64,000 nucleotides of DNA from an uncultured Clostridia bacterium (GCA_944384705.1 CALWUI010000020.1:62001-126000); one strand, 5' to 3'; shown: positions 8,117-17,884, numbered from the stretch's first letter. Numbers and translations are program-made. The notes: generated by a model from the sequence alone, not told the origin.

Positions 8117-8875
8117 ATGAAAAAAAGAATAAAATCAAAAATGCCAGCAATGCTTTTAATAATAGCTATAATTTTAATTTGGAAATTTATATCAGAGTTA
8201 AACATTATTCCAAGGTTTATGCTACCGGCACCATTTGATGTTTTTAAAGCGTTTTATGAGAATTTTTTCGTGTTACTAAAACATTCTGCCGTTACGCTTT
8301 TTGAAGCGATTATTGGAATAATATTTAGCATAATGCTAGCATTTCTAGTGGGTATTTTTATGGATTATTTCAAAACAGCAAAACATGCTATTTATCCATT
8401 ATTAATTGTTACGCAGACGGTGCCCACAATTGCTGTAGCACCAATTATAGTTTTATTTTTTGGGTATGGAATTTTGTCTAAAATAATCTTAGTAACAATA
8501 TGTTGCTTTTTTCCGTTAACGATTTCAATTTATGACGGTTTTTCTCATACAGACAAAGAGTACTTAAATCTGCTCAAGAGCATGAATGCTAACTATTTTC
8601 AGATATTAATACATTTAAAAATACCGTACACATTTTCGTCATTTTTTTCAGGCTTAAAAATTTCTGCAACATATGGCTTTATAAGTGCCGTAGTAGCCGA
8701 ATGGCTGGGAGGAACCACAGGAGTGGGTGTATATATGACTAGAGTGAAATCTGCATATTCATTTGATAAACTTTTTGCTTCGATATTATTTGTATCACTT
8801 GTAAGTATTTGTTTTGTAAAATTAATAGAACTTCTTCAAAAAAGAATTTTAAAACATTTGCATATAGAAAAATGA
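8117..8875 (+). CDS. ABC transporter permease (ThiX-like)
   Basis: This 252-residue inner-membrane permease of the SsuC/TauC/ThiX type has about six helices. The ATPase-coupling EAA loop is near residues 150-195 (LLKSMNANYFQILIHLKIPY, then SGLKISATYG). Preceded by a TPP riboswitch and followed by a ThiY-like binding protein and an ATPase, it most likely imports a thiamin pyrimidine precursor such as formyl-aminopyrimidine. The ribosome site is weak (AGGA before the ATG), perhaps relevant to control by the folded leader. Its stop overlaps the ATG at 8872 of the next frame, though that gene probably starts at 8884. Confidence 0.88.
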   Translation: MKKRIKSKMPAMLLIIAIILIWKFISELNIIPRFMLPAPFDVFKAFYENFFVLLKHSAVTLFEAIIGIIFSIMLAFLVGIFMDYFKTAKHAIYPLLIVTQTVPTIAVAPIIVLFFGYGILSKIILVTICCFFPLTISIYDGFSHTDKEYLNLLKSMNANYFQILIHLKIPYTFSSFFSGLKISATYGFISAVVAEWLGGTTGVGVYMTRVKSAYSFDKLFASILFVSLVSICFVKLIELLQKRILKHLHIEK

Positions 8876-8883
8876 GGTTAAAG

Positions 8884-9873
8884 ATGTTAAAAAAATTTTT
8901 TTTCTTTATATTTTTTATAACTATTATAATTATAGCAATGCTTTTCCTTTATAAAAATTATTTTAAATATTCTGACAAAGAAATTGTTATAATGTTGGAC
9001 TGGACGCCCAACACTAATCATACCGGAATTTATTTAGCAAAAGATTTAGGATATTTTGAAAGTGAAGGGCTAAATGTGAAAATCGAGCAACCACCTCAAG
9101 AGAGTTCAACAGCGCTGGTTGCGGCAGGTGAAGTTGATTTTGCTGTTGCGTTTCAAGATTTTTTAGCTCCGGCGTTAACGTCAGATACTCCACTACCGGT
9201 TAAAGCAGTAGCCGCGATCTCACAACACAATACCTCTGGAATCATATGCAAAAAGACTGCAAACATACAAAATTTTGCCGATTTAGAGTTTAAAAGGTAT
9301 TCTACATTTGATAATTTTATAGAGCTTTCGTTGTTAAAATATTGTATGAAAAAAAGCGGTGGAGATTTTAATAGAGTTAATCTATTTTATGGCAAATTCG
9401 ATAATATAGTAGCTACTCTTAATAGTACGGATGCGGCTTGGGGATACTTTGGAATAGAAGGTACGATTGCAAAACATTTTGGAGTAGAAAATAATTTTTT
9501 GTTTTTTAAAGATGTAGATTCTAAATTAGATTTTTATACGCCTGTTTTGATTTGTAATTTGAATTTTATAGAAAATAATTCAGACACGATAAGAAAGGTG
9601 CTAAAGGCACTATCTAAGGGTTATACTTTTGCGGCTAAATATCCTAAAAAGGCGGCAGAGATTCTTGTTAATTGTGTCCCAGAACTAGATTACGACATCA
9701 TTTTAGAGAGTCAAAATTATATGTCTACTCAATATATAAGTGAATCTTCTAGCTGGGGAAGGATCGACCCGGATCGTTGGAATAATTTTTATGACTGGTT
9801 ATTTGAAAATAAAATTATAAATAAAAGTATCCAGCATAATGCATCTTTTACTAACGAATTTTTGACAGAATAA
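8884..9873 (+). CDS. ThiY-like substrate-binding protein (NMT1/THI5 family)
   Basis: This 329-residue periplasmic-type binding protein has an N-terminal membrane anchor (about residues 4-24, very Phe/Ile-rich; no lipobox cysteine seen). The NMT1/THI5 domain opens with MLDWTPNTNHTGIYLAKDLG and continues with GYFESEGLNV and AVAFQDFLAPAL. The family binds pyrimidine precursors of thiamin. The ATG at 8884 has GAGG six bases upstream; an in-frame ATG at 8872 lies before that site. The thi-box control and the downstream ATPase support a thiamin salvage function. Confidence 0.9.
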   Translation: MLKKFFFFIFFITIIIIAMLFLYKNYFKYSDKEIVIMLDWTPNTNHTGIYLAKDLGYFESEGLNVKIEQPPQESSTALVAAGEVDFAVAFQDFLAPALTSDTPLPVKAVAAISQHNTSGIICKKTANIQNFADLEFKRYSTFDNFIELSLLKYCMKKSGGDFNRVNLFYGKFDNIVATLNSTDAAWGYFGIEGTIAKHFGVENNFLFFKDVDSKLDFYTPVLICNLNFIENNSDTIRKVLKALSKGYTFAAKYPKKAAEILVNCVPELDYDIILESQNYMSTQYISESSSWGRIDPDRWNNFYDWLFENKIINKSIQHNASFTNEFLTE

Positions 9874-9906
9874 ACATACTGAAGTTAATATTAAGGAGGT
9901 GAAGCA

Positions 9907-10644
9907 ATGAATAAGATAGAAATAAAAAATATAAAAAAAACATATAATGAAAGATGTGTGTTAGATAATATCTCGATTTCTATAGAAAACAACACAACTA
10001 CAGCTATTTTAGGGCCAAGTGGATGCGGCAAAACTACTCTATTTAACATAGTTGCAGGGTTTGAATCGCCAGATGCGGGGAGTGTTTTTCTGGATGGAAA
10101 AGAAATAACTAATACAACTGGTAAAGTAGGTTACATGACGCAAAAGGACTTACTTTTGCCATATAAAACTGTGTTAGAAAATGTAACTTTACCATTAATT
10201 TTATCTGGAATAGATAAGTGTACGGCCAAAAGGAGAGCAAAAAAATATTTTTCTACTTTTCTAATTGATAAAACAGAAAAAAAATATCCACATGAGATTT
10301 CTGGTGGAATTCGACAAAGGGTAGCTTTTTTACGAACTTACATGCAAAATAAAGAAGTCGTTTTACTTGACGAACCGTTTAATGCACTTGATATATTTAC
10401 TAAAAATAAGATGTACTCATGGTATTTGAAAGTCGAAAAAATTTTGCAAAAAACAACTTTGCTTATTACGCACGATATTGATGAAGCCTTGCTACTTGCA
10501 GATATTATACACATTATTTCTGAAAAGAATCATAGGGTTATAAGTAGTTTAAAAGTTTTTAATAATAAAAATCTAGAATATATGTTTTCTGCAGATTTTA
10601 TAAAATTAAAAAAGAAAATTATTGATGTCATTGGTTCAAATTGA
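9907..10644 (+). CDS. ABC transporter ATP-binding protein (ThiZ-like)
   Basis: The 245-residue ATPase has Walker A GPSGCGKTT (near residue 37), a Q-loop MTQKDLLLPY, a signature ISGGIRQRVAF (SGG instead of the usual LSGGQ) and Walker B VVLLDEPFNALD. The switch histidine is in LLITHDIDEAL. It energises the import system encoded by the two preceding genes. The AAGGAGGTG ribosome site is strong, unlike that of the permease gene. The next gene in the same direction is tRNA-Trp, with its own promoter. Confidence 0.93.
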   Translation: MNKIEIKNIKKTYNERCVLDNISISIENNTTTAILGPSGCGKTTLFNIVAGFESPDAGSVFLDGKEITNTTGKVGYMTQKDLLLPYKTVLENVTLPLILSGIDKCTAKRRAKKYFSTFLIDKTEKKYPHEISGGIRQRVAFLRTYMQNKEVVLLDEPFNALDIFTKNKMYSWYLKVEKILQKTTLLITHDIDEALLLADIIHIISEKNHRVISSLKVFNNKNLEYMFSADFIKLKKKIIDVIGSN

Positions 10645-10651
10645 GATTTTA

Positions 10652-10680
10652 TTGACAAAAATAAAATTCTTTTCTATAAT
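10652..10680 (+). promoter_or_regulatory. Strong promoter for tRNA-Trp
   Basis: Perfect consensus boxes TTGACA (10652-10657) and TATAAT (10675-10680) with a 17-base spacer lie 18 bases upstream of the tRNA. Confidence 0.85.
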
Positions 10681-10697
10681 AATTACTAAGTTAATAA

Positions 10698-10773
10698 AGG
10701 GGTATAGCTCAGATGGTAGAGCAGTGGTCTCCAAAACCACGTGCCGAGGGTTCAAGTCCTTCTGCCCCTGCCA
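10698..10773 (+). tRNA. tRNA-Trp (anticodon CCA)
   Basis: The cloverleaf is 76 bases with an encoded CCA. The acceptor is AGGGGTA with TGCCCCT, the D arm has AGCTCAGATGGTAGAG, the anticodon loop CTCCAAA sits on a GTGGT/ACCAC stem, and the T arm contains GAGGGTTCAAGTCCTTC. In many Firmicutes this tRNA precedes secE-nusG; here the next gene is rpsJ. Confidence 0.97.
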
Positions 10774-10816
10774 GGTAATTTTTTACACATTCACTTTATG
10801 TATAATGACTTTCTTT

Positions 10817-10850
10817 AAAACAGACTACTTTTTGGCAGTCTGTTTTTTTA
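10817..10850 (+). terminator. Terminator after tRNA-Trp
   Basis: AAAACAGACT (10817-10826) pairs with AGTCTGTTTT (10837-10846) and is followed by TTT, a classical intrinsic terminator that separates the tRNA from the ribosomal protein operon. Confidence 0.85.
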
Positions 10851-10869
10851 TAAAAAGTGAAAAAAATGC

Positions 10870-10898
10870 TTGCGTTGTGGTAATCGATGTGATATCAT
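10870..10898 (+). promoter_or_regulatory. Candidate promoter of the S10-spc-alpha operon
   Basis: TTGCGT (10870-10875) and TATCAT (10893-10898) are spaced by 17 bases. The position, after a terminator and about 280 bases upstream of rpsJ, fits the main promoter of the ribosomal protein operon. Confidence 0.5.
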
Positions 10899-10904
10899 TT
10901 TATA

Positions 10905-11160
10905 GTGTGTTTTGTTGCACCGATATGCGTTGAAGCGGGAGGTTGCAGCTTTTGGCTGGTTTTTCCGTGGAGTATGTCCGATTTTAAACCGGGCGATTTT
11001 AAATTAGTTCGATCCTTTTGTTTGTTTAGGATTGTTTACTCTTTGGTTCATCCCCGGAGCTTTTGCAGCGGCATTGGCAACCGGATTTTTAATTGAGAGA
11101 ACTTAAACACCCGGACGAGTGGTTGAATTTTTAAGGAGTGCGCCCATCAACTTAATTTAA
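10905..11160 (+). promoter_or_regulatory. Long structured 5' leader of the S10 operon
   Basis: About 250 bases without a credible gene are GC-richer than neighbouring spacers and contain several short inverted repeats. These include GGTTGA with TCAAC around 11121-11151 and TTGCAGCGGCATTGGCAA near 11065. Long leaders before rpsJ often carry ribosomal-protein (commonly L4) feedback sites. I see no alignment to a specific known leader, so autoregulation is inference. Small open frames here lack ribosome sites and look like chance. Confidence 0.4.
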
Positions 11161-11177
11161 AGGAGGCGATTAATATT

Positions 11178-11489
11178 ATGGCTGTTAAAGAAAAAATTAG
11201 AATAAGGCTCAAAGGCTATGACCATCAGTTGGTAGATCAATCTGCTGAACGAATTGTTCAAACTGCTAACAGGACTGGTGCTAAAGTTTCGGGACCAGTG
11301 CCATTGCCAACTGAAAAACAAATCATAACTATTCTAAGAGCGGTTCATAAGGATAAAGACAGCCGCGAACAGTTCGAAATGCGTACACATAAGAGACTCA
11401 TTGATATTTTAAAACCATCAAATAAAACTGTTGAGGCTCTTATGGGATTGGAACTCCCTGCTGGTGTTGATATAGAAATAAAACTCTAA
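11178..11489 (+). CDS. rpsJ: 30S ribosomal protein S10 (NusE)
   Basis: The 103-residue protein begins with [20 protein letters not shown] and has [15 protein letters not shown], the long tRNA-facing loop of S10. As NusE it also takes part in transcription antitermination. It is the first gene of the fused S10-spc-alpha operon, translated from ATG behind AAAGGAGGCG. The upstream tuf-fusA-rps block that often precedes it is not here. Confidence 0.98.
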   Translation: MAVKEKIRIRLKGYDHQLVDQSAERIVQTANRTGAKVSGPVPLPTEKQIITILRAVHKDKDSREQFEMRTHKRLIDILKPSNKTVEALMGLELPAGVDIEIKL

Positions 11490-11557
11490 ATCAACCAACC
11501 ATATTGGGGTCAAGTTGAAAATTTTTCAACCAATAACCTAACCTAGGAGGATTTATT

Positions 11558-12235
11558 ATGCAAAAAGCAATTATCGGCAAAAAGATTGGAATGACCCAGA
11601 TTTTTGACGACATTGGCAACGTGATTCCTGTTACTGTTATTCAGGCAGGGCCTTGTGTTGTTGTTCAGAAAAAAACTGTTGAAAGTGATGGATACGATTC
11701 GGTACAAATGGGTTTTGGAGATATTAAACTCAAATATAAAAAAGGATATCGGTCTGCAAAATTTGACGAAAAACCTGTAAATATAAATTTGCCTATGCAA
11801 GGGCATTTTGCTAAGGCTGATGTTGCACCTAAAAAAGTCTTGCGTGAGTTCCGTTTTGATGATGTTGGAGCTTATAATGTGGGAGATATTGTTAAAGCGG
11901 ATGTATTTGCTCAGGGAGAAAAAGTTGATGTGACTGGAATAAGCAAAGGCAAAGGATATGCTGGTGTTATTAAAAGATGGAACTTTAGACGTCTTAAAGA
12001 ATCACATGGCTCTGGCCCGGTGGTTAGGCATGGTGGTTCGATTGGAGCTTGTTCGGATCCTTCAAGAGTTTTTAAAGGTACAAAAATGGCAGGACATTTG
12101 GGTTGTGAGAAAGTTACTGTCCAGAACCTAGAGATTGTAAAGATCGATATGGAGAATAATTTAATTGCGGTTAAGGGAGCGATTCCGGGAGCTAACGGTG
12201 GGACAGTAGAAATAAAACAGAGCGTTAAGGCGTGA
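11558..12235 (+). CDS. rplC: 50S ribosomal protein L3
   Basis: The 225-residue protein opens with [15 protein letters not shown] and carries the conserved [20 protein letters not shown] and KMAGHLG motifs near the peptidyl-transferase centre extension. It is slightly longer than E. coli L3 (209). CTAGGAGG is the ribosome site. It is 18 bases upstream of rplD. Confidence 0.98.
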   Translation: MQKAIIGKKIGMTQIFDDIGNVIPVTVIQAGPCVVVQKKTVESDGYDSVQMGFGDIKLKYKKGYRSAKFDEKPVNINLPMQGHFAKADVAPKKVLREFRFDDVGAYNVGDIVKADVFAQGEKVDVTGISKGKGYAGVIKRWNFRRLKESHGSGPVVRHGGSIGACSDPSRVFKGTKMAGHLGCEKVTVQNLEIVKIDMENNLIAVKGAIPGANGGTVEIKQSVKA

Positions 12236-12252
12236 GGAAAGGAGGATTTGTA

Positions 12253-12876
12253 ATGCCAAAAGTTCAAGTGATTGATATTAACGGCCAAAAAGTTGATGAG
12301 ATTGATCTTTCTGACGCTATTTTTGGCGTTGAACCTAATAAACATTTGCTTCATGAGATGGTTGTAAATTATCTTGCAAATCAACGACAAGGGACACAAT
12401 CTGCACTAACTAGAGCGGAAGTTGCTGGCGGCGGTAGAAAACCTTGGCGTCAAAAGGGTACGGGCCACGCTAGACAGGGCTCGATTCGTGCACCACAATG
12501 GAGACACGGCGGGGTGGTTTTTGCACCAAAACCTCGAGACTACTCATATACCGTGAACAAAAAAGAGAAAAAACTTGCAATGAAATCTGCGTTCTCATCT
12601 AAAATTATAGACAATAACTTGATTGTTTTGAATGAGTTGAACCTTGAAAATTATAAAACAAAAGATATGGTAAAAATATTGTCTGCAATTAATGCAAATA
12701 AAAAAGCACTGTTGGTACTGCCAGATATGAATATGAAAGTTATTCTTTCTGCTAGAAATATTCCTGGAGTAAAAACAACACAGGTTAATACTCTAAATGT
12801 TTATGATATTTTGAATTACGATAGTTTGATAATTGTAAAAGATGCGGTTAGCAAAATTGAGGAGGTGTATGCTTAA
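12253..12876 (+). CDS. rplD: 50S ribosomal protein L4
   Basis: The 207-residue protein has the tunnel-lining loop [20 protein letters not shown] and [19 protein letters not shown]. The ATG at 12253 follows AAAGGAGG; an in-frame ATG-like extension to 12232 would precede the ribosome site. L4 is the usual feedback regulator of S10 operons in several bacteria, which is relevant to the long leader upstream. Its stop codon abuts the rplW start. Confidence 0.98.
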   Translation: MPKVQVIDINGQKVDEIDLSDAIFGVEPNKHLLHEMVVNYLANQRQGTQSALTRAEVAGGGRKPWRQKGTGHARQGSIRAPQWRHGGVVFAPKPRDYSYTVNKKEKKLAMKSAFSSKIIDNNLIVLNELNLENYKTKDMVKILSAINANKKALLVLPDMNMKVILSARNIPGVKTTQVNTLNVYDILNYDSLIIVKDAVSKIEEVYA

Positions 12877-13167
12877 ATGGTTGCTCAGGACATTATTATT
12901 AAACCGATTATTACTGAAAAAAGTATGAGTGGAAACGCCATTAAAATGTACACTTTTAAGGTTAATAAGAATTCAAATAAAATCGAAATAAAAAAAGCAG
13001 TAGAAGAACTTTTTGGCGTTAAAGTAGCTAAAGTTAATACATTGAATGTAAAAGGCCATCTTAAACGTCAAGGAAGAACTCAAGGGTATACGTCAGACTG
13101 GAAAAAAGCTTATGTTACTTTGACTAAAGACAGTAAGGCTATTGAGTTTTTTGAAAGTATGGTTTAA
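12877..13167 (+). CDS. rplW: 50S ribosomal protein L23
   Basis: The 96-residue protein opens with DIIIKPIITEKSM and has the family's FKVNKNSNKIEIKKAVEELF segment. L23 lines the exit tunnel rim and binds trigger factor and SRP. Its start immediately follows the rplD stop, with GAGGAGGTG inside rplD as ribosome site, so the two are translationally coupled. Confidence 0.97.
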   Translation: MVAQDIIIKPIITEKSMSGNAIKMYTFKVNKNSNKIEIKKAVEELFGVKVAKVNTLNVKGHLKRQGRTQGYTSDWKKAYVTLTKDSKAIEFFESMV

Positions 13168-13243
13168 AATCGAAAATTTATTTAGATTAGAACAATGCTT
13201 TTATTAAGATCTTTTAAATTTATTAAGAGGAGAGTGAATAAAT

Positions 13244-14077
13244 TTGGCTATTAAAAATTACAAACCGACTACGCCATCGAGAAGACATATGTCGGTTGTA
13301 GATTATTCTGAACTGTCAAAAGTGGCACCAGAAAAGAGTCTTTTGGCACCTATGAACAAAAAAGCTGGGCGCAACTGTTATGGCAGAATTACTGTACGGC
13401 ATAAAGGCGGAGGGAATCGTAGAAAATATCGTATTATAGATTTTAAAAGACAAAAAATTGATATTCCTGCTACGGTTTTAACTTTAGAATATGACCCAAA
13501 CCGCTCGGCTCATATCGCTTTGATTAAATATGAAGATGGCAAAAAGAATTATATTATTGCACCAAATGGATTAAAAGTTGGTGACACTGTTATAGCTGGT
13601 GCTTCAGCTGATATAAAAACTGGAAATGCACTTCCTTTGTCTGCTATACCTGTTGGAACTTTTATCCACAATGTTGAATTACATCCAGGTAAGGGAGCTC
13701 AGTTAGCACGTTCGGCAGGAATAATGGCTCAGCTTATGGCAAAAGAAGGCAAATTTGCGTTGTTGAGATTGCCTTCAGGAGAACTTAGAAATGTGCCCAT
13801 AGAATGCATGGCAACAATTGGTCAGGTTGGTAATACAGACCATGAAAACGTGAAATTGGGTAAAGCTGGCCGTAAAAGAAATATGGGCATTAGACCAACC
13901 GTTCGAGGATCTGCTATGAACCCTTGCGACCATCCGCATGGTGGTGGAGAAGGTAAAAGTCCGGTGGGACGTCCTGGCCCTGTTACTCCGTGGGGCAAGC
14001 CTGCGTTGGGATATAAAACAAGGAAAAAACGTAATAAAACCGATAAGTTTATTGTTAAACGTAGAAATGCTAAATAA
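13244..14077 (+). CDS. rplB: 50S ribosomal protein L2
   Basis: The 277-residue protein has [39 protein letters not shown] and the peptidyl-transferase-proximal [20 protein letters not shown]. It starts at TTG (13244) behind AAGAGGAGAG. The 76-base spacer after rplW is the largest gap in this part of the operon and shows no clear hairpin. Confidence 0.98.
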   Translation: MAIKNYKPTTPSRRHMSVVDYSELSKVAPEKSLLAPMNKKAGRNCYGRITVRHKGGGNRRKYRIIDFKRQKIDIPATVLTLEYDPNRSAHIALIKYEDGKKNYIIAPNGLKVGDTVIAGASADIKTGNALPLSAIPVGTFIHNVELHPGKGAQLARSAGIMAQLMAKEGKFALLRLPSGELRNVPIECMATIGQVGNTDHENVKLGKAGRKRNMGIRPTVRGSAMNPCDHPHGGGEGKSPVGRPGPVTPWGKPALGYKTRKKRNKTDKFIVKRRNAK

Positions 14078-14104
14078 AATTAAGCGGAAAGGAGCTTGAT
14101 CTGA

Positions 14105-14377
14105 GTGGGAAGAAGTTTGAAAAAAGGCCCTTATGTGCAACCAGTACTGCTCAAAAGAGTACAGGCGATGAATGATGCCGGTGAAAAAAAAGTTTTAAAA
14201 ACTTGGAGCCGAGCCTCTACTATATTTCCGGATTTTGTAGGACACACTTTTGCTGTGCATGATGGAAGAAAACATGTTCCGGTGTATGTTACTGAGGATA
14301 TGGTTGGACATAAGCTTGGAGAATTTGCTCCAACTAGAACTTTTAAAGGTCATGCCGGCTCGAAAACTACGAAATAA
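14105..14377 (+). CDS. rpsS: 30S ribosomal protein S19
   Basis: The 90-residue protein has [12 protein letters not shown] at the N-terminus and [12 protein letters not shown] at the C-terminus; it binds 16S rRNA in the head with S13. It starts at GTG (14105) behind GGAAAGGAG. Confidence 0.97.
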   Translation: MGRSLKKGPYVQPVLLKRVQAMNDAGEKKVLKTWSRASTIFPDFVGHTFAVHDGRKHVPVYVTEDMVGHKLGEFAPTRTFKGHAGSKTTK

Positions 14378-14401
14378 CGGCTGAAAGGAGTGTTGTTTTT
14401 T

Positions 14402-14740
14402 ATGGAAGCTGTGGCTTATTTAAAATATGCCAGAATCTCGCCACGAAAAGTATCTATTGTGCTTGATTTGATTAGGAATAAACCTGTGGACATGGCGGCA
14501 GCTATATTGAGGCACACCTCGAAGGCTGCATGTGAGGACCTTTCAAAGCTTTTAAAATCGGCGGTTGCTAATGCTGAGAATAATCATAACATGGACAAAA
14601 ATAGACTTTATGTTTCGAAATGCTTTGTTTGTCCTGGCCCTATTTTGAAGCGTATACGGCCTAAAGATCACGGTAGGGCACATAGAATAGAAAAAAGAAC
14701 TTCTCATGTTACGTTAGTTCTTAAAGAGAAAAATAGTTAA
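14402..14740 (+). CDS. rplV: 50S ribosomal protein L22
   Basis: The 112-residue protein has [20 protein letters not shown] and the tunnel beta-hairpin region [20 protein letters not shown]. The ATG at 14402 is chosen; upstream in-frame GTG/TTG codons at 14390-14395 overlap the GAAAGGAG ribosome site. The spacing from that site to ATG is about 12 bases. Confidence 0.96.
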   Translation: MEAVAYLKYARISPRKVSIVLDLIRNKPVDMAAAILRHTSKAACEDLSKLLKSAVANAENNHNMDKNRLYVSKCFVCPGPILKRIRPKDHGRAHRIEKRTSHVTLVLKEKNS

Positions 14741-14756
14741 AAAGGAGGTAGGTAAT

Positions 14757-15476
14757 ATGGGGCAAAAAGTTAATCCGCATGGGTTGCGTGTGGGGATCAT
14801 AAAAGATTGGGATTCGCGTTGGTTTGCTAAAGATAAAGATTTTGGCGACTTGCTTGTTGAGGACTATAATCTGCGTAAATTATTAAAAAAACAACTTTAT
14901 TCTGCTGGTATTCCGAGAATAGAAATTGAAAGAGATGCCAATAAAATTAGAGTTAATGTTCATTGTGCTCGGCCAGGAATGGTTATAGGCAAGGGTGGAG
15001 CCGAGATTGAAAAGCTCAGAGTTCAATGCGAAAAAATTCTTAAGAAACCAGTTTTGCTAAATATAATAGAAGTAAAATCTGTTGATATGAATGCACAGTT
15101 GATTGCTGAAAATATTGCAGCTCAGTTAGAAAAGAGAATATCTTTTCGCCGTGCGATGAAACAATCGATAGGTAGAGCGATGAGATTTGGTGCCAAGGGT
15201 ATTAAAGTACAGGTCTCTGGCCGCTTGGGTGGAGCCGAAATCGCACGCTCAGAACATTATCATGAGGGAACCATCCCGCTGCAGACATTAAGAGCCGATA
15301 TTGATTACGGTTTTGCAGAGGCTGCCACTACTTATGGCAGATTGGGTGTTAAAGTTTGGCTATATAAAGGCGAAGTCTTGGGTGATGCTCACGCTAGATA
15401 TAATGAGCCAGAGAAAAAAGAAACTCGCAAACCAAGAGAACGCCGTGCTCCTAAAAGGGAAGGAGGCAAAAAATAA
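14757..15476 (+). CDS. rpsC: 30S ribosomal protein S3
   Basis: The 239-residue protein has [20 protein letters not shown], the KH domain [15 protein letters not shown], and the C-terminal [15 protein letters not shown] with a basic Lys/Arg-Glu tail. It forms part of the mRNA entry channel. Its TAA stop shares one base with the rplP ATG. Confidence 0.98.
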   Translation: MGQKVNPHGLRVGIIKDWDSRWFAKDKDFGDLLVEDYNLRKLLKKQLYSAGIPRIEIERDANKIRVNVHCARPGMVIGKGGAEIEKLRVQCEKILKKPVLLNIIEVKSVDMNAQLIAENIAAQLEKRISFRRAMKQSIGRAMRFGAKGIKVQVSGRLGGAEIARSEHYHEGTIPLQTLRADIDYGFAEAATTYGRLGVKVWLYKGEVLGDAHARYNEPEKKETRKPRERRAPKREGGKK

Positions 15477-15904
15477 TGTTGTTGCCAAAAAGAGTAAAAT
15501 ATAGACGAGTTCATAGAGGACGAATGACTGGTAAGGCTTTGAGAGGAGAGAAAATCTCTCATGGAGAGTATGGCTTGCAAGCATTGGAACCAGCTTGGAT
15601 TACTTCAAATCAAATAGAAGCTGCTCGTGTTGCTATGACACGTTATTGCAAGAGATTTGGTAAAGTTTGGATCAAGATTTTTCCGGATAAGCCTGTTTCT
15701 AAGAAACCCGCTGAGACTAGAATGGGTAAAGGTAAGGGTGCACCAGAGTATTGGGTTAGTGTTGTAAAACCAGGAAGAATCATGTTCGAAATTGCCGATG
15801 TTTCTGAAGAAACAGCTAGAGAAGCTATGAGATTGGCTGCAAATAAACTTCCTATAAAATGTAAATTTGTAGTTAAAAAGGAAATGGATGGTGAGCAACA
15901 ATGA
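15476..15904 (+). CDS. rplP: 50S ribosomal protein L16
   Basis: The 142-residue protein has [19 protein letters not shown] and the [20 protein letters not shown] loop that reaches toward the A-site tRNA. Its ATG overlaps the rpsC stop, with AAGGAGG inside rpsC as ribosome site, and its TGA overlaps the rpmC ATG (ATGA), so three genes are translationally coupled. Confidence 0.98.
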   Translation: MLLPKRVKYRRVHRGRMTGKALRGEKISHGEYGLQALEPAWITSNQIEAARVAMTRYCKRFGKVWIKIFPDKPVSKKPAETRMGKGKGAPEYWVSVVKPGRIMFEIADVSEETAREAMRLAANKLPIKCKFVVKKEMDGEQQ

Positions 15905-16107
15905 AAGCTTCAGAAATGAGAAGCCTATCTAATGCGGAACTTGAAAAAAGATTAAAGGATCTTAAAGCGGAACTTTTTAATCTGAGATTTCAACTTGCCA
16001 TCAACCAGCTCGAAAATCCTATGCGAATTAAAGCGGTAAAAAAAGATATTGCTAGAATTAATACAATATTGTGTGAAAATAAAAATAAGACCGCTTCTAA
16101 GGCGTAG
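15901..16107 (+). CDS. rpmC: 50S ribosomal protein L29
   Basis: The 68-residue helical protein has [20 protein letters not shown] and [18 protein letters not shown], both standard for L29, which contacts SRP and trigger factor at the tunnel exit. The start overlaps the rplP stop codon as ATGA. Confidence 0.96.
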   Translation: MKASEMRSLSNAELEKRLKDLKAELFNLRFQLAINQLENPMRIKAVKKDIARINTILCENKNKTASKA

Positions 16108-16124
16108 TGGAGGGAGGATTAATT

Positions 16125-16382
16125 GTGAGCAGTAGAAATATGAGAAAAGTTGAAGTCGGTAAAGTTGTTAGTAATAAAATGGATAAGACTATTGTAGTTG
16201 CTATCGAGAATAGTGTAAGACATCCACTTTATAAGAAAATTATTAAACGTACGGTAAAATTAAAAGCACATGATGCTAACAATGAATGCTCAATTGGAGA
16301 TAAAGTCCGCGTGATGGAAACAAGACCTTTGAGTAAGGATAAAAGATGGCGTTTGGTAGAGATTATAGAAAAAGCAAAATAA
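16125..16382 (+). CDS. rpsQ: 30S ribosomal protein S17
   Basis: The 85-residue OB-fold protein has [18 protein letters not shown] and [20 protein letters not shown]. The GTG at 16125, behind GAGGGAGG, gives the usual S17 length; a longer frame back to 16107 would include the ribosome site. Confidence 0.96.
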   Translation: MSSRNMRKVEVGKVVSNKMDKTIVVAIENSVRHPLYKKIIKRTVKLKAHDANNECSIGDKVRVMETRPLSKDKRWRLVEIIEKAK

Positions 16383-16430
16383 TTTGAACTTGTTTTGTGT
16401 TTAAATAGCAAAAGTTGGGAGGAACGTACT

Positions 16431-16799
16431 GTGATACAACAGCAAACTTACCTTAAAGTTGCTGACAATACCGGAGCAAAAGAACTTATGTGCATACGAG
16501 TATTGGGAGGAACTAGAAGAAGGTATGCAAATATTGGAGATGTTGTGATTGCTTCTGTAAAAAAAGCATCACCCGGAGGCGTTGTAAAAAAAGGTGATGT
16601 GGTTAAAGCAGTTATAGTTCGTTCGGTAAAAGGAGTAAGACGTAATGATGGGTCTTATATTCGATTTGACGAAAATGCAGCTGTTTTGATAAAAGATGAT
16701 AAAAATCCTAGGGGAACTCGTATTTTTGGTCCTGTAGCAAGAGAATTGCGCGATAAGGACTATATGAAAATATTGAGTTTAGCCCCAGAAACGCTTTGA
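16431..16799 (+). CDS. rplN: 50S ribosomal protein L14
   Basis: The 122-residue protein has [20 protein letters not shown] and the C-terminal [15 protein letters not shown], both invariant features of L14. It starts at GTG (16431) behind GGGAGG; 122 residues is the standard length, so the 12-residue upstream extension in frame is not used. Confidence 0.97.
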   Translation: MIQQQTYLKVADNTGAKELMCIRVLGGTRRRYANIGDVVIASVKKASPGGVVKKGDVVKAVIVRSVKGVRRNDGSYIRFDENAAVLIKDDKNPRGTRIFGPVARELRDKDYMKILSLAPETL

Positions 16800-16813
16800 T
16801 GGAGGTGTTCGCT

Positions 16814-17134
16814 ATGATAAAAAAAGTTCATGTAAAAACGGGGGACACCGTTATTGTATTAAATGGAAAAGAACGTGGCAAAAAGGGCAAGGTTTTAGCT
16901 GTTAGCCCCAAAGAGGGCAAGGTTATAATTGAGGGTGTTAATATGGTTTCTAAACATGTTAAACCTCGCAAGATGGGAGAATCCGGTGGCATAGTAAAAG
17001 CTGAAGGTGCTATGTATGCTTGTAAAGTGCAGGCGATTTGTCCGCACTGCGAAAAGCCAACCCGAATTGCACATGCTATAAGTGAAGATGGTAAAAAAAC
17101 ACGTGTTTGTAAAAAATGTTCTAAATCGTTTTAA
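16814..17134 (+). CDS. rplX: 50S ribosomal protein L24
   Basis: The 106-residue KOW-domain protein has VKTGDTVIVLNGKERGKKGK and GGIVKAEGAMYACKVQ. Its C-terminus has CPHC and CKKC pairs, which could form a small zinc site as in many Firmicutes L24 proteins. The ATG at 16814 follows TGGAGGTG; the rplN stop is just upstream. Confidence 0.97.
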   Translation: MIKKVHVKTGDTVIVLNGKERGKKGKVLAVSPKEGKVIIEGVNMVSKHVKPRKMGESGGIVKAEGAMYACKVQAICPHCEKPTRIAHAISEDGKKTRVCKKCSKSF

Positions 17135-17146
17135 GGAGGGTAGAGT

Positions 17147-17686
17147 ATGGCAAGATTAAAAGATATATATATTCAAAAAATAGCTCCGGAGTTGATGAGC
17201 AAATTCTCTTATAAGAATGTTATGCAGATACCCAAACTTGAAAAAATCGTTATAAATGTTGGTGCAGGTGAGGCACGCGATAATTCTAAGGTTATAGATG
17301 CTATAATGAATGATATTGCTGCTATTACTGGCCAAAGGCCAGTGGTTTGTACTGCTAGGAAATCAGTTGCGAACTTTAAAATAAGAGAAGGCATGAAAAT
17401 TGGAGTAAAAGTGACTTTAAGGGGCGAAAAGATGTATGAATTTTTAGACAGACTTTTAAATATTGCGCTTCCTAGAGTACGAGATTTTCGTGGGATAAAT
17501 CCAAATTCGTTTGACGGCAGAGGAAATTATAACCTGGGCGTTAAGGAGCAGCTTATTTTTCCTGAAATAGATTATGACAAGATAGACAAGGTCCGTGGGA
17601 TGGATATTTGTATTGTAACTAGTGCAAAAACAGACGAAGAAGCCAAAGAGTTATTAGCTCAATTTGGTGCCCCGTTTGCAAAGTAA
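17147..17686 (+). CDS. rplE: 50S ribosomal protein L5
   Basis: The 179-residue protein has [20 protein letters not shown], the [20 protein letters not shown] segment and [19 protein letters not shown]. It binds 5S rRNA and contacts S13 across the subunit interface. The ribosome site is AAGGAGGG. Confidence 0.98.
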   Translation: MARLKDIYIQKIAPELMSKFSYKNVMQIPKLEKIVINVGAGEARDNSKVIDAIMNDIAAITGQRPVVCTARKSVANFKIREGMKIGVKVTLRGEKMYEFLDRLLNIALPRVRDFRGINPNSFDGRGNYNLGVKEQLIFPEIDYDKIDKVRGMDICIVTSAKTDEEAKELLAQFGAPFAK

Positions 17687-17698
17687 GGAGGGATTATT

Positions 17699-17884
17699 GT
17701 GGCCAAAACTTCTATGAAAATGAAGCAAAAAAGGAAACCAAAGTTTTCTACAAGAGCTTACAACAGATGCAAAATCTGTGGCAGGCCGCATGCCTATCTT
17801 CGTAAGTTTGGAATTTGCAGAATTTGCTTCAGGGAGTTAGCATATAAAGGTCAGATTCCTGGTATAAAAAAAGCCAGCTGGTAA
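17699..17884 (+). CDS. rpsN: 30S ribosomal protein S14, zinc-binding type
   Basis: The 61-residue short (type Z) S14 has cysteines at 24, 27, 40 and 43 (CKIC, CRIC) forming a zinc ribbon, and ends GIKKASW. It starts at GTG (17699) behind AAGGAGGG. Presence of the zinc form is typical of Clostridia and suggests no zinc-independent paralog here. Confidence 0.97.
   Translation: MAKTSMKMKQKRKPKFSTRAYNRCKICGRPHAYLRKFGICRICFRELAYKGQIPGIKKASW

Noticed and set aside
10905..11096. Open frame of 63 codons upstream of rpsJ
   Set aside because: No ribosome site, odd Cys/Phe/Trp-rich composition, and it overlaps the structured leader; treated as chance.
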